From assembly GCF_900099975.1 (NCBI RefSeq), contig NZ_FNEI01000003.1, positions 280,338 through 344,337 on the forward strand: a stretch of DNA of 64,000 nucleotides, written 5' to 3'. Source of the stretch: Arthrobacter cupressi (lineage in GTDB: Bacteria; Actinomycetota; Actinomycetes; Actinomycetales; Micrococcaceae). The notes under the pieces are model-generated. The model saw nothing but the letters and a program-made list of their open reading frames with translations, did not search any database and was not told the origin of the DNA. Position 1 is the stretch's first letter, and every line of letters starts with the position of its first letter. Shown piece after piece: positions 47,325 to 56,424 of this stretch. A program made the position numbers and the translations under genes.

Positions 47325-48425
47325 TTACTGCGCGGCAAGTTCCCGCCGGATCGCGGCGGCGAAGGCATCGATATCCGCCTCGCTCGTGTCGAAGGAGCAC
47401 ATCCAGCGCACTTCACCCGTGGCTTCGTCCCAGTTGTAAAACTTGAAGGAGTTCCGCAGCCTGTCCGCCACTCCCGGAGGCAGGATCGCGAACACGCCGT
47501 TGGACTCCGTGGCCTGGGTGGGCTCGACGCCGTCGATCCGGTCCACCGCCGCGCGCAGGCGGGTAGCCATGTCGTTAGCGTGCCCGGCCGAGCGCAGCCA
47601 GAGTCCGTCCTCCAGCAGGGCGATGAACTGGGCCGAGATGAAGCGCATCTTCGAGGCCAGCTGCATGTCCATCTTGCGCAGGTACTTCAGCCCCTGGGCA
47701 GCCTCGGGGTTGAGGGCGATCACGAGCTCGCCGAAGAGCAGGCCGTTCTTGGTTCCGCCGAAGGAAAGGATGTCCACCCCGGCATCACGGGTGAAGGAGC
47801 GCAGGGGCAGGCCGAGGTGGGCGGCCGCGTTGGCCAGCCGGGCACCGTCCATGTGCAACTTCATGCCACGCGCGTGCACGTGGTCCGCAATGGCCTTGAC
47901 TTCTTCAGGCGTGTAGCAGGTGCCCAGCTCGGTGGTCTGCGCGATGGACACCGCCAGGGGCTGCGCGCGGTGCTCGTCGCCCCAGCCCCAGGCCTCGCGG
48001 TCGATCAGCTCCGGGGTCAGCTTGCCGTCCGTTGCCGGGACCTGCAGCAGTTTTATGCCGCCGATCCGCTCCGGCGCACCGTTCTCGTCCATGTTGATGT
48101 GCGCGGTGCCGGCACAGATCACCGCGCCCCAGCGCGGCAGCAGGGACTGCAGGGCCAGGACGTTGGCTCCGGTGCCGTTGAAGACGGGGTAGCACTCGGC
48201 GCCCTCGCCGAACAGCTCCGCGATCAGGCCCTCGAGCTTGCGGGTGTACTCGTCTTCGCCGTAGGCAACCTGGTGCCCGCCGTTGGCGGCGGCCAGCGCG
48301 GCCAGGATTTCGGGGTGCACGCCGGAGTAGTTGTCGGACGCGAAGCCCCGGACTTCCGGATCGTGGATCCGGCCGGCCAGGGTTTCCGGGGACTGCTGCA
48401 GGGCAGTTGTCATGGGTTCGTTCAC
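47325..48425 (-). CDS. ltaE: Low-specificity L-threonine aldolase
   Basis: A 366-residue PLP-dependent beta-eliminating lyase that splits threonine or allo-threonine to glycine and acetaldehyde. Visible features are FASDNYSGVHPEIL, YGEDEYTRKLEGL, FNGTGANVLAL, and the PLP lysine in SFGGTKNGLLFG near residue 226. Length and composition fit the family. The chosen start is a GTG at 48425; an ATG four codons in (MTTAL) is an alternative. A stem-loop lies downstream. Confidence 0.92.
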   Translation of the reverse strand: MNEPMTTALQQSPETLAGRIHDPEVRGFASDNYSGVHPEILAALAAANGGHQVAYGEDEYTRKLEGLIAELFGEGAECYPVFNGTGANVLALQSLLPRWGAVICAGTAHINMDENGAPERIGGIKLLQVPATDGKLTPELIDREAWGWGDEHRAQPLAVSIAQTTELGTCYTPEEVKAIADHVHARGMKLHMDGARLANAAAHLGLPLRSFTRDAGVDILSFGGTKNGLLFGELVIALNPEAAQGLKYLRKMDMQLASKMRFISAQFIALLEDGLWLRSAGHANDMATRLRAAVDRIDGVEPTQATESNGVFAILPPGVADRLRNSFKFYNWDEATGEVRWMCSFDTSEADIDAFAAAIRRELAAQ

Positions 48426-48500
48426 TCTTTCAGTCTAAGGAGGGGCGGCCGGTGGCGGCCGCCCCCGGGGAGCCGGACTGCTGCCGGCCCCGGTGCTGTG

Positions 48501-49226
48501 TCAAGGGACCAGCCGGATCCGGTGTCCGTTCACTTCGGCGGCCGGCTGCTTGAACAGCCCGACGGCGGCCGCGGCCAGTTCTTCCACGTCCGTGTACCCG
48601 GGAAACTTCCGTTCCGGGTGGGCCTGCCGCATACCGGCGTCGAGGAGCGCCTTGACGACGAACACGACGGCGGCGCTGTGCTGTTCAACGGGATCGGCCG
48701 TCGCGCCGGACTGCTCCCGCCGGAAGCCGTCGGCAACGGCGAAGGTCCAGGCCTCCACCGCGGCTTTGGCGGCGGCATAGGTGGCGGCCGCCGCGGTCGG
48801 TGCGGTAACCGCCGTCGAGCTGACAACGGCCAGACGCCCGGCGGGGGAGTCGGCCAGGTCGCGGTAGAAGACGCGGGAAACGTTTCGCAGCGTGGTGACG
48901 GCCCCCGTGGACAGGACGTCCCAGTCTTCGTCAGGCTGGTCCTCGATGCCCGTGGCGCCGCGCCAGCCGCCCACCAGGTGGATGACGCCGTCCACCGGGC
49001 CTGCCGCGGCGTGGACGTCGGCGGCGAGTTCGCGCACGGCGTCCAAGCTGGCGAGGTCGCAGACCAGGGGAGTGACGCCGTCGCCGGCTTCCTCGGCAGC
49101 GGTGGTGATCCGGCCGCGGTCCGAGCCCACGGTGAACACCCGGTGCCCGGCGAGGGCGAGGGCCCGGGCGGCAGCGACGCCGGACGCGCTGCTGCCGCCC
49201 GTGACCAGGACATTCAGGGAGGTCAT
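48501..49226 (-). CDS. Short-chain dehydrogenase/reductase
   Basis: A 241-residue Rossmann oxidoreductase. The cofactor loop is TGGSSASGVAAARAL near residue 10, VIHLVGGWRG replaces the usual NNAG, and the Ser-Tyr-Lys set is in VVSSTAVTAPTAAAATYAAAKAA near 140-160. Substrate unknown. It starts one base before the DUF6421 stop ends, so the two are read as a coupled pair. Confidence 0.9.
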   Translation of the reverse strand: MTSLNVLVTGGSSASGVAAARALALAGHRVFTVGSDRGRITTAAEEAGDGVTPLVCDLASLDAVRELAADVHAAAGPVDGVIHLVGGWRGATGIEDQPDEDWDVLSTGAVTTLRNVSRVFYRDLADSPAGRLAVVSSTAVTAPTAAAATYAAAKAAVEAWTFAVADGFRREQSGATADPVEQHSAAVVFVVKALLDAGMRQAHPERKFPGYTDVEELAAAAVGLFKQPAAEVNGHRIRLVP

Positions 49227-50593
49227 CAGGCCGCCGTCGATCCCGTGATCCCGGTGGTGGATTCGATGACAGTGCGCATCTTCTTCTCCAATGCCTCGTA
49301 GAACATGGACAGCGGGAATTCGTCGTCCAGGACCTGGTCGGTCAGTTCACGCGGTGCGCCGGTCAGCGGCAGCGCGTCGGGGCCCTTGGCCCAGACCGAA
49401 GCAGGGTTGGGGGTAACGGTACCGGAAATCAGTTCGTACGCGGCAAGCCAGTGCGCGGTCTTGGGGCGGTCGATGGAGCGCCAGTACAGTTCCTCGATTC
49501 GCTCGCCGAGTTCGACGACGACGTCGGCCACATCGTCCCAGTCGATGCTGAGCTTGCTGTCGGTCCAGTGCAGTACGCGGTGCTGGTGCATCCAGGCGAA
49601 CAGCAACTGGCCGCCCAGGCCGTCGTAGTTGCGGACACGGTTACCGGTGATCGCGAAGCGGAAGATGCGGTCGAAGATGACCGCGTACTGCACCAGCTTG
49701 GCGTGCTTGCGGGCGTCTTCGGAAGCTTCCTCGTCCTTTTCGATCTTCACAGACTCGCGGAATGCGGTCAGGTCGCAGCGCAGTTCCTCGAGGGAGTACA
49801 GGAAGAACGGCATGCGCTGCTTGATCATGAAGGGGTCGAACGGCAGGTCGCCGCGCATGTGGGTGCGGTCGTGGATGAGGTCCCACATGACGAAGGCGCG
49901 CTGGGTCAGCTCCTGGTCGTCCAGCAGTTCGGCGGCGTCTGCCGGCAGTTCCAGGCGCGTGGTTTCCGCCGCGGCCTTGAGGACCCGGCGGAAACGGGCG
50001 GCTTCGCGGTCGGCAAAGATGCCGCCCCAGGTGAAGGTGGGGGTTTCGCGCACGGCGACGGTCTCCGGGAAGAGTACGGCGGAGTTGGTGTCGTAGCCCG
50101 GAGTGAAATCGAGGAAGCGGATCGGCACGAAGAGCTTGTTGGAGTAGTCGCCGGCTTCGAGGCCGCCGATGAACTCGGGCCAGATGACCTCAAGCAGCAC
50201 GGCTTCCACAAGGCGGTTGGTGCTGCCGTTCTGGGTGTACATCGGGAACACGACCAGGTGCTGCAGGCCGTCCACGCGCTGTTCCTGCGGCTGGAAAGCC
50301 ATCAGGGAATCCAGGAAGTCCGGGACGCCGAAGCCGGAGTCGGCCCAGCGGGCGAAGTCCTTGACCAGCAGTTCCAGGTAGCTGGCATCGTGCGGGAAGG
50401 CCGGGGAAAGGGTTTCGACGGCGGCGATGATGGCGGCGACGTGCTCGCGGGCGGCCCCGTGGTCGGTGGCTTCGGGGACGGAACCGTCCTTGACCTGCAG
50501 GGCCTGCAGCGCGGTGGCTGCGGCCTTCAGGGAGCCCCAGGCCGGGTTCTCTGCGGTGATGCGGGTGCGGGGCGCCGTGGCGGTGGTGGTCAT
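49226..50593 (-). CDS. DUF6421-like protein of unknown function
   Basis: A 455-residue soluble protein that I recognise as the actinobacterial DUF6421 family. It has conserved stretches GSTNRLVEAVLLEVIWPEF, VMWDLIHDRTHMRGDLPFDPFM and GGQLLFAWMHQHRVLHWTD. The repeated His residues (HDRTHMRG and WMHQHRVLHW) look able to bind a metal, which is inference. It lies upstream of an SDR and overlaps it by one base; the pair is likely one functional unit. Confidence 0.84.
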   Translation of the reverse strand: MTTTATAPRTRITAENPAWGSLKAAATALQALQVKDGSVPEATDHGAAREHVAAIIAAVETLSPAFPHDASYLELLVKDFARWADSGFGVPDFLDSLMAFQPQEQRVDGLQHLVVFPMYTQNGSTNRLVEAVLLEVIWPEFIGGLEAGDYSNKLFVPIRFLDFTPGYDTNSAVLFPETVAVRETPTFTWGGIFADREAARFRRVLKAAAETTRLELPADAAELLDDQELTQRAFVMWDLIHDRTHMRGDLPFDPFMIKQRMPFFLYSLEELRCDLTAFRESVKIEKDEEASEDARKHAKLVQYAVIFDRIFRFAITGNRVRNYDGLGGQLLFAWMHQHRVLHWTDSKLSIDWDDVADVVVELGERIEELYWRSIDRPKTAHWLAAYELISGTVTPNPASVWAKGPDALPLTGAPRELTDQVLDDEFPLSMFYEALEKKMRTVIESTTGITGSTAA

Positions 50594-50707
50594 CGTTGAC
50601 GTTGCCTTTCCTCAGTGGTTTGTATTCTGAGGCGAGCGTAGCAAGTGAACAGTGATGCTAAGTGAAAACTGCCATGAGCATAAGGAACTCTGTTGCATGG
50701 TGCCAAG

Positions 50708-50752
50708 AAAAAGCCGGGAGGTCCAGCCGTGGAACTGGCTGGACCTCCCGGC
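50708..50752 (-). terminator. Strong intrinsic terminator of msrB
   Basis: A perfect 16-bp stem, GCCGGGAGGTCCAGCC with GGCTGGACCTCCCGGC, and an 8-nt loop lie 10 nt after the msrB stop. On the minus strand it is followed by TTTTTCTTGG. It is among the strongest terminators in the window. Confidence 0.85.
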
Positions 50753-50762
50753 TGCGCCCCGG

Positions 50763-51254
50763 CTAGCCCGCCGCCGGCGTTTCGATCAGCTTCAGGGAGA
50801 CGGAGTTGATGCAGTAGCGCTGGTCGGTGGGAGTGCCGTAGCCCTCACCTTCGAACACGTGGCCCAGGTGGGAATCGCAGTTGGCGCAGCGGACCTCCAC
50901 CCGTTCCATGCCCAGGGTCCGGTCGTGGAGGTAGCGTACGGTTCCCTCGGCCAGTGGTGCCCAGAAGGACGGCCAGCCGCAATGCGAATCAAACTTCTCG
51001 TTACTGGTGAAAAGTTCGGCGCCGCACGCCCGGCACTGGTAGACCCCGGCGGTGTGGGTGTCCCAGTATTCGCCCGTGTAGGCGCGCTCGGTTCCCGCCT
51101 GGCGCAGCACCCGGAATTCCTCCGGAGTCAGTTGTTCGCGCCATTCGGCCTCGGTCTTTTCCACGCAGGCGCCCTTGTCCGGAACGTCCTGGTGCGGCAC
51201 CCCGGCCGTGAGGTCGGCAGTGGCGAAGTACTTGCTGTTGTCCGCGGTAGTCAT
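50763..51254 (-). CDS. msrB: Peptide-methionine (R)-S-oxide reductase
   Basis: A 163-residue enzyme that reduces methionine-R-sulfoxide in proteins. Structural zinc Cys pairs are YQCRACGAELF and VRCANCDSHLGHVF, and the catalytic Cys is in RYCINSVSLKL near residue 149. Other conserved parts are HCGWPSFWAPL. Start ATG at 51254. It follows the unrecognised stress-like gene by 14 nt on the same strand and is closed by a strong terminator. Confidence 0.97.
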   Translation of the reverse strand: MTTADNSKYFATADLTAGVPHQDVPDKGACVEKTEAEWREQLTPEEFRVLRQAGTERAYTGEYWDTHTAGVYQCRACGAELFTSNEKFDSHCGWPSFWAPLAEGTVRYLHDRTLGMERVEVRCANCDSHLGHVFEGEGYGTPTDQRYCINSVSLKLIETPAAG

Positions 51255-51268
51255 GCTCTGCTCAACGC

Positions 51269-51760
51269 TCAGGAGTCGCCAATGAATCCCGAACCGGCGT
51301 ACAGGTGCAGCACGGGCAAGCCCAGCTGGTCCTGTGCCTGGTTCGCCCAGTCGGTGTGGAACGTGTCCGCGATGGCGTGCGGCCTGGTCACCACCACGGC
51401 CTGGGAGGCATTCAGGGCCTTGACCTTGGCCACCAGGCCGGCGACAGCGCCGCCGTCGACTATCTCACCGGTCACTCCGGATCCCAGCCCTTCCAACGCC
51501 TCGAGCGAGGCCGCCAGGGCGCTTTGTGCGCTCGCGCGTTCCACCTCGGGATCCGGTGCCTGCGAGAGCAGTTCCCTGAAGGCTTTCGCCACCTCCAGCA
51601 TGGAGAGGTTCTCCAGGAAATCGACCAGCAGGTGCCGTTCGGTATTGGCCGGCACCAGCACCACGATGGGGGCATCGCTGCCGTCCACCAGCTTGGCGAT
51701 GTTGACGCGGTCGTCCCGGCCGAGGGGCTCTTCGCTCAGAATGACGATTGGATCGCTCAT
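51269..51760 (-). CDS. Unrecognised alpha/beta protein (possible nucleotide-fold)
   Basis: A 163-residue soluble protein for which I know no family name. It alternates hydrophobic strands and helices: DPIVILSEE, APIVVLVPANTERHLLVDFLENL, SQAVVVTRPHAIADTFHTDW and LPVLHLYAGSGFIGD, which fits a Rossmann-like fold. Start ATG at 51760; the in-frame upstream extension overlaps the divergent hydrolase and looks non-coding. It lies just upstream of msrB on the same strand, so it may be a stress-response partner. Confidence 0.75.
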   Translation of the reverse strand: MSDPIVILSEEPLGRDDRVNIAKLVDGSDAPIVVLVPANTERHLLVDFLENLSMLEVAKAFRELLSQAPDPEVERASAQSALAASLEALEGLGSGVTGEIVDGGAVAGLVAKVKALNASQAVVVTRPHAIADTFHTDWANQAQDQLGLPVLHLYAGSGFIGDS

Positions 51761-51869
51761 GGCTACAGCGTAGACCCCGACCCGGCCGCGTGGCAGGGTT
51801 TCGCCGCCGATTCCGGCCGGGCGTTGCGCCGATTCCGGCGCAGGGGGTGCCGCGATGGACAATGGTGGC

Positions 51870-53174
51870 ATGGCATCGACTTTGCGCCCGGCAGCAGCGG
51901 ACCCAGGTTCCGCGGGCATGTCCGCCCGCGCCCGATGGACGCTCGCAGGAATTGTTGCAGGCAGTGGCCTCGCCGCGCTCTTCGGCGCAGGCAGCTCTGC
52001 GCTGGCGGCCTACTTCGCCCGGCGGATCATCACGCCCTCCATCCGAAACGCCGACCAGGAAATCCTTGCCGTGGTACGCAGCGACGAGGGTTTGCAGATC
52101 ATCCTGGCCGCCAACGCGGACACCACCTCGAAAGGAACGTTCAGCCTCTTCTTCGCCGGCGGTGCCGGGCACGCGCGGATCGGCAGGATCGTCTCCTACT
52201 CGCCCGCCGAACGCACAGTGCAGCGCGAAGTCGAGGAGGTTTACAGCGGCGACCTCTCCTCGGCGCACCGGGGCTGGTGGAGCGGCGCGGTGTACGCGTC
52301 GCCGGCGTCGCTCGGCCTTGAGGCCGAAGACGTGGAGATAGAGGTCGACGGCGGCAAGGCGCCGGCCTGGTTGGTCCGGGCCGAAGCGGGACATTCCACC
52401 GGGCGGGGAACCACCGCCGGTGAAGGAACCACCGGCGAAGGTGCAGCCCGGGTCTGGGCCATCATGGTCCACGGCCGCGGGGCCACCCGGCTGGAGTGCT
52501 TGCGGGCCCTTCCGGTGGCGCTCGGCCTTGGCCTCGACTGCCTGCTGATTTCTTACCGCAACGACGGACTGGCTCCGGCCGCGGCCGACGGCCGCTATGG
52601 CCTGGGCTCCACGGAATGGCGCGACGTCGAAGCCGCCATCGCGTTCGCCCTGGAACAGGGAGCCGAGGAAGTCGTGCTGTTCGGCTGGTCGATGGGCGGG
52701 GCGATCAGCCTGCAGACGGCCGACCTTTCCCGCTACCGCCACCTTATCCGGGCGCTGGTGCTGGATGCCCCGGTGATCGACTGGGTGAACGTCCTGGCAC
52801 ACCACGCCCGGCTGAACTCGATCCCCCGTGCGGTGGGGCGGTATGGCCAGCTGATGCTGGGCCACTCCCTGGGCCGCAGGCTGACCGGCCTGGCCGCACC
52901 CTTGGACTTGCGGGCGATGGATTGGGACGCCCGGGCCGTGGAACTGCGCACGCCCACGCTGCTGATCCACAGCGTCGATGACGACTACGTGCCGTACGGT
53001 CCGTCGGCGAGCCTGGCCGAGCGGAATCCCGAGATGGTGACCTACGTGCCCTTCACCGCGGCCAGGCACACCAAGGAATGGAACGTGGACCGGGAGAAAT
53101 GGGAACGGCTGGTCCGGTCCTGGCTGGAGCCGCGGCTGGCGCCGCTTGCTCCCGAGCTCACGGGCGGCCGCTGA
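51870..53174 (+). CDS. Alpha/beta hydrolase with membrane anchor
   Basis: A 434-residue protein. The first about 65 residues have a single hydrophobic segment (ARWTLAGIVAGSGLAALFG) that probably anchors it in the membrane. The hydrolase core has the nucleophile elbow FGWSMGGAISL near residue 272, an Asp in HSVDDDYVPY and a His in ARHTKEWN. A Gly/Thr-rich loop (near 185-200) is a variable insert. Substrate unknown. I choose ATG at 51870 because GACAAT ends 6 nt before it, as in other leaderless genes here; an ATG at 51855 with a possible ribosome site is the alternative. Confidence 0.86.
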   Translation: MASTLRPAAADPGSAGMSARARWTLAGIVAGSGLAALFGAGSSALAAYFARRIITPSIRNADQEILAVVRSDEGLQIILAANADTTSKGTFSLFFAGGAGHARIGRIVSYSPAERTVQREVEEVYSGDLSSAHRGWWSGAVYASPASLGLEAEDVEIEVDGGKAPAWLVRAEAGHSTGRGTTAGEGTTGEGAARVWAIMVHGRGATRLECLRALPVALGLGLDCLLISYRNDGLAPAAADGRYGLGSTEWRDVEAAIAFALEQGAEEVVLFGWSMGGAISLQTADLSRYRHLIRALVLDAPVIDWVNVLAHHARLNSIPRAVGRYGQLMLGHSLGRRLTGLAAPLDLRAMDWDARAVELRTPTLLIHSVDDDYVPYGPSASLAERNPEMVTYVPFTAARHTKEWNVDREKWERLVRSWLEPRLAPLAPELTGGR

Positions 53175-53193
53175 GGCGCGGCAACCCGTGGCG

Positions 53194-53685
53194 TCAGGCT
53201 CCGGCGATTGGCGCTACCCGCGCCTTCGTGAGCCGGACGAGGTCGGCCGGGGCCAGTTCGATGTCCAGGCCGCGCCGGCCGCCTGAGACAAGGACAGTGG
53301 GGAAGTCCAGCGCCGATTCGTCCACGACGGTGGGTGATGGCTGCCGCTGGCCCAGCGGTGAAATGCCGCCCAGGACGTACCCGGTGCGCCGCTCCGCGGC
53401 CTTCGGGTCCGCCATGGCCGCCTTTTTGGACCCCATCGCGGCCGCGATCGCCTTGAGGTCCAGGGTGCCGTTCACCGGGACGATTCCGACGGCGAGCTTG
53501 CCTTCGATGTCCACCATGAGGGTTTTGAAGACCCGGGACGGGTCCACGCCGAGGACCTCCGCCGCCTCCAGCCCGTAGCTTTCCGCGCCGGGATCGTGGG
53601 TGTACGGATGCAGGGTGAACGGAACGCCGGCCGCAGCCAGGACGGCTGTGGCCGGCGTACCGGTCGATGCTTGTTTTTTCGCCAC
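53194..53685 (-). CDS. YbaK/EbsC-type Cys-tRNA(Pro) deacylase
   Basis: A 163-residue editing protein that removes cysteine (or another wrong amino acid) from tRNA(Pro). The family landmarks are VDPSRVFKTLMVD with the conserved Lys, GKLAVGIVPVNGTLDLKAIA and GGISPLGQRQ near residue 105. Start ATG at 53685. The SufE stop lies 20 nt upstream on the same strand. Confidence 0.93.
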   Translation of the reverse strand: MAKKQASTGTPATAVLAAAGVPFTLHPYTHDPGAESYGLEAAEVLGVDPSRVFKTLMVDIEGKLAVGIVPVNGTLDLKAIAAAMGSKKAAMADPKAAERRTGYVLGGISPLGQRQPSPTVVDESALDFPTVLVSGGRRGLDIELAPADLVRLTKARVAPIAGA

Positions 53686-53704
53686 GTTGCTAGGCTGCCG
53701 GGCG

Positions 53705-54166
53705 TCAGGACTGCAGCCGGTCGGCGGCGGCCACCTTGCGCTTGATCCGGCCGAGCATGGCGGTCATGCCGCGCATGCGCAGGGGAGTAATGGCCCGGGT
53801 GAGGCCGAGCAGCTCCGGCATGTCGTCCGGCACGGAGAGGATTTCGGCGGCCGTCAGGCCGTCCAGTCCTTCGTGCAGGACCCCGGCGAAACCGCGCGTG
53901 GTGGGTGCTTCCGGCGGCGCCTTGAAGAACAGGCGGTAGCCGGGCGCGCCGCCGTCGTCCTTCCGTTCCGTCTCAATGGTCAGGAACAGCGGCGACTGGC
54001 ACTCAACCACCTGCTCAAGCAGTTCCGGGTGGTCCAGCAGGCGCTCCGGCAGCTCCGGCAGGCCGCGCGAGAATTCGAGCAGCAGCTGCAGGCGTTCGGG
54101 CTCGCTCAGGGCTTGGAAATCATCAACAATTTCCGCCAGGGCGGCGGGCAGGGTATTGGTACTCAT
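53705..54166 (-). CDS. sufE: SufE-family sulfur transfer protein
   Basis: A 153-residue protein of the SufE family, which takes persulfide sulfur from a cysteine desulfurase and passes it to Fe-S cluster assembly. The acceptor Cys is in QVVECQSPLFL near residue 56, and LLEFSRGLPELPERLL and FAGVLHEGLDGLTAAEIL are typical. Start ATG at 54166 is preferred over a longer open frame that overlaps the rhodanese gene. It is downstream of a rhodanese, another sulfur-carrying protein. Confidence 0.92.
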   Translation of the reverse strand: MSTNTLPAALAEIVDDFQALSEPERLQLLLEFSRGLPELPERLLDHPELLEQVVECQSPLFLTIETERKDDGGAPGYRLFFKAPPEAPTTRGFAGVLHEGLDGLTAAEILSVPDDMPELLGLTRAITPLRMRGMTAMLGRIKRKVAAADRLQS

Positions 54167-54183
54167 CACGTCCAGCTTACGCA

Positions 54184-54212
54184 GTCCGGACGGGGTTTCG
54201 CCCCGTCCGGAC
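54184..54212 (-). other. Stable hairpin between the rhodanese and sufE genes
   Basis: A perfect 12-bp stem GTCCGGACGGGG with CCCCGTCCGGAC and a 5-nt loop lies in the 68 nt between the two genes. It has no following T run, so it more likely sets relative expression by processing or attenuation than stops transcription fully. Confidence 0.5.
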
Positions 54213-54234
54213 CGGTGTTCACGGAAAGCGCCGG

Positions 54235-55155
54235 CTAGTGGACCAGCGCCGGAACGGAACCGCGCTCCGCGCCCTTGACGATCGGGACGCGCACGGCGTT
54301 GCCCCATTCAGTCCAGGAACCGTCGTAGTTGCGCACGTTCTGGAAGCCCAGCAGGTACTTCAGGGCAAACCAGGTGTGGCTGGAACGCTCGCCGATGCGG
54401 CAGTAGGCCACCACTTCGTCGCCTTCCTGCAGGCCGGCTTCGCCCAGGTACAGGGCTTCGAGTTCTTCGCGGCTGCGGTAGCTGCCGTCCTCGGCTGCGG
54501 CGCGGGCCCACGGAATGGAGGCTGCGGTGGGGATGTGGCCGCCGCGCAGCGCGCCTTCCTCGGGGTAGGCCGGCATGTGGGTGCGCTGCCCGGTGTATTC
54601 CTCGGGGGAACGGACGTCGATCAGCGGCTTGCCGAGGTGCGCGAGGACATCCTCCTTGAAGGCGCGGATCGGTGCGTCGTTGCGCTCGACCACGGGGTAT
54701 TCGCCCGGCGCCGGCTGCGGGACCTCGGTGGTCAGTGCGCGGCCTTCGGCGATCCACTTGTCGCGGCCGCCGTCCAGGAGGCGGACGTCCTTGTGGCCGA
54801 ACAGGGTAAAGACCCACAGGGCGTACGCGGCCCACCAGTTGGACTTGTCGCCATAGATGACCACGGTGGTGTCGCGGGAAATGCCTTTGGCGGCGGCCAA
54901 GGCGGCGAAGCCGGCGCCGTCCACGTAATCGCGGGTGACCTCGTCGTTCAGGTCCGTGTGCCAGTCGATCTTCACGGCGCCGGGGATGTGGCCGGTTTCG
55001 TAGAGCAGGACGTCTTCGTCGGATTCGACAATAACAAGCTTGCCGTCGCTGAGCGCTCCGCCTTCGAGGGCTGCTGCGAGCCATTCGGTGGACACCAGGC
55101 GCTCCGGGTGCGCGTACTTGGCGAACTTCTCGTTCTGTTCAACGGGGTAGGACAT
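54235..55155 (-). CDS. Rhodanese-type sulfurtransferase
   Basis: A 306-residue two-domain rhodanese (thiosulfate or 3-mercaptopyruvate sulfurtransferase). The N-terminal domain (about 15-140) is inactive and has [18 protein letters not shown]; the C-terminal domain has [12 protein letters not shown] and the active Cys loop [14 protein letters not shown] near residue 251. The CRIGERS loop points to thiosulfate as donor. It is upstream of sufE, so it may feed sulfur to the same pathway. Start ATG at 55155. Confidence 0.94.
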   Translation of the reverse strand: MSYPVEQNEKFAKYAHPERLVSTEWLAAALEGGALSDGKLVIVESDEDVLLYETGHIPGAVKIDWHTDLNDEVTRDYVDGAGFAALAAAKGISRDTTVVIYGDKSNWWAAYALWVFTLFGHKDVRLLDGGRDKWIAEGRALTTEVPQPAPGEYPVVERNDAPIRAFKEDVLAHLGKPLIDVRSPEEYTGQRTHMPAYPEEGALRGGHIPTAASIPWARAAAEDGSYRSREELEALYLGEAGLQEGDEVVAYCRIGERSSHTWFALKYLLGFQNVRNYDGSWTEWGNAVRVPIVKGAERGSVPALVH

Positions 55156-55374
55156 GGGTATGGCCTTTCACTGATGATGGGCGGCGCCGGCACCGGACGG
55201 CAGGGCATCCGTCTGCCCGGCTTGGAATCAACACTATCCACGCACCCCCCGGATTGCTCCCGTGCGGTCACATGGTGAAACATGGCCGCCGCCGGCTGGA
55301 TGGGGCCGTGTCCGTGCCGCCCGGGCATTCCCGGTATTCTTGCTGAGGACCTCACCCCGGAAGAACGGACCGTT

Positions 55375-56412
55375 TTGGTACAGATCGAACAGCTCGCCGC
55401 ACGCACCCCTGCGGTCTCTGCGGACGAGATCCTGCAGGGATTCCACCCTTCCCCGCGGTTCGGGGAGGTCTCCTTCGCGAGCTACCGTCCCGATCCTTCC
55501 CAGCCCAGCCAGGCTGCCGCGGTCAAGTCGCTGGAGGGCTTCGCCGCCGTCGTCGGCAACGGCACGGGCGGCGGCCTCTTCTCCAAGCTGTTCGGCAAGA
55601 AGGACAACGGCCGCGCCGGCATCTACCTGGACGGCGGCTTCGGCGTCGGGAAAACCCACCTGCTGGCCTCCCTGTGGCACTCGGCGCCCGGGCCCAAGGC
55701 CTTCGGAACCTTCGTTGAATACACCAACCTGGTGGGGGCGCTGTCCTTCCGCAAGACTGTCGAGGCGCTCAGCGGCTACAAGCTCGTCTGCATCGACGAA
55801 TTCGAGCTCGACGATCCGGGCGACACGGTGCTCATGTCCCGCCTCATGCGGGAACTGGCCGACGCCGGCGTGCGGCTCGCGGCAACCTCCAACACCCTGC
55901 CTGGGTCGCTCGGCGAGGGCCGCTTCGCCGCCGTCGACTTCCAGCGCGAGATCCAGGTCCTCGCGGACCAGTTCGATGTGGTCAGGATCGACGGCGAGGA
56001 CTACCGCCACCGCGGCTTGCCGGCGGCTCCGGCCCCGCTGAAGACCGAGGACCTCAAGCGGCACATGCACGCCGAATTCGACGGCCGGACGGTCGCCGTC
56101 GACGACTTCCGCCAGTTGGTGGACCACCTGGCCGGTGTTCACCCCAGCCGCTACCGCCAGTTGATTGCAGGGATCGACGCCGTGGTGTGGCGCGACGTCG
56201 AGACCATCACCGAGCAGGCGGTCGCCCTCCGGTTCGTGGTGCTCGCCGACCGCCTGTACGACAAGGATGTTCCGATCCTGGCCAGCGGCGTGCCGTTCGA
56301 CAAGCTCTTTACGGAGGAAATGATGGGCGGCGGGTACATGAAGAAGTACTACCGCGCGGTCTCCCGCCTCACCGCGTTGGCGCGCGAGGGCCAGAACCAC
56401 GAACCCTCCTGA
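55375..56412 (+). CDS. zapE: Cell division protein ZapE (AFG1-like ATPase)
   Basis: A 345-residue P-loop ATPase of the AFG1/ZapE family, which affects FtsZ rings in enterobacteria. Features: Walker A LDGGFGVGKTHLLASLWH near residue 83, Walker B LVCIDEFELDDPGD near 140, and ATSNTLPGSLGEG (sensor 1). The TTG at 55375 gives the N-terminus LVQIEQLAARTP that fits the family; an upstream in-frame ATG at 55282 adds 31 residues without a ribosome site. It is divergent from the rhodanese. Confidence 0.85.
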   Translation: MVQIEQLAARTPAVSADEILQGFHPSPRFGEVSFASYRPDPSQPSQAAAVKSLEGFAAVVGNGTGGGLFSKLFGKKDNGRAGIYLDGGFGVGKTHLLASLWHSAPGPKAFGTFVEYTNLVGALSFRKTVEALSGYKLVCIDEFELDDPGDTVLMSRLMRELADAGVRLAATSNTLPGSLGEGRFAAVDFQREIQVLADQFDVVRIDGEDYRHRGLPAAPAPLKTEDLKRHMHAEFDGRTVAVDDFRQLVDHLAGVHPSRYRQLIAGIDAVVWRDVETITEQAVALRFVVLADRLYDKDVPILASGVPFDKLFTEEMMGGGYMKKYYRAVSRLTALAREGQNHEPS

Positions 56413-56424
56413 CGCCGGTCCCGC

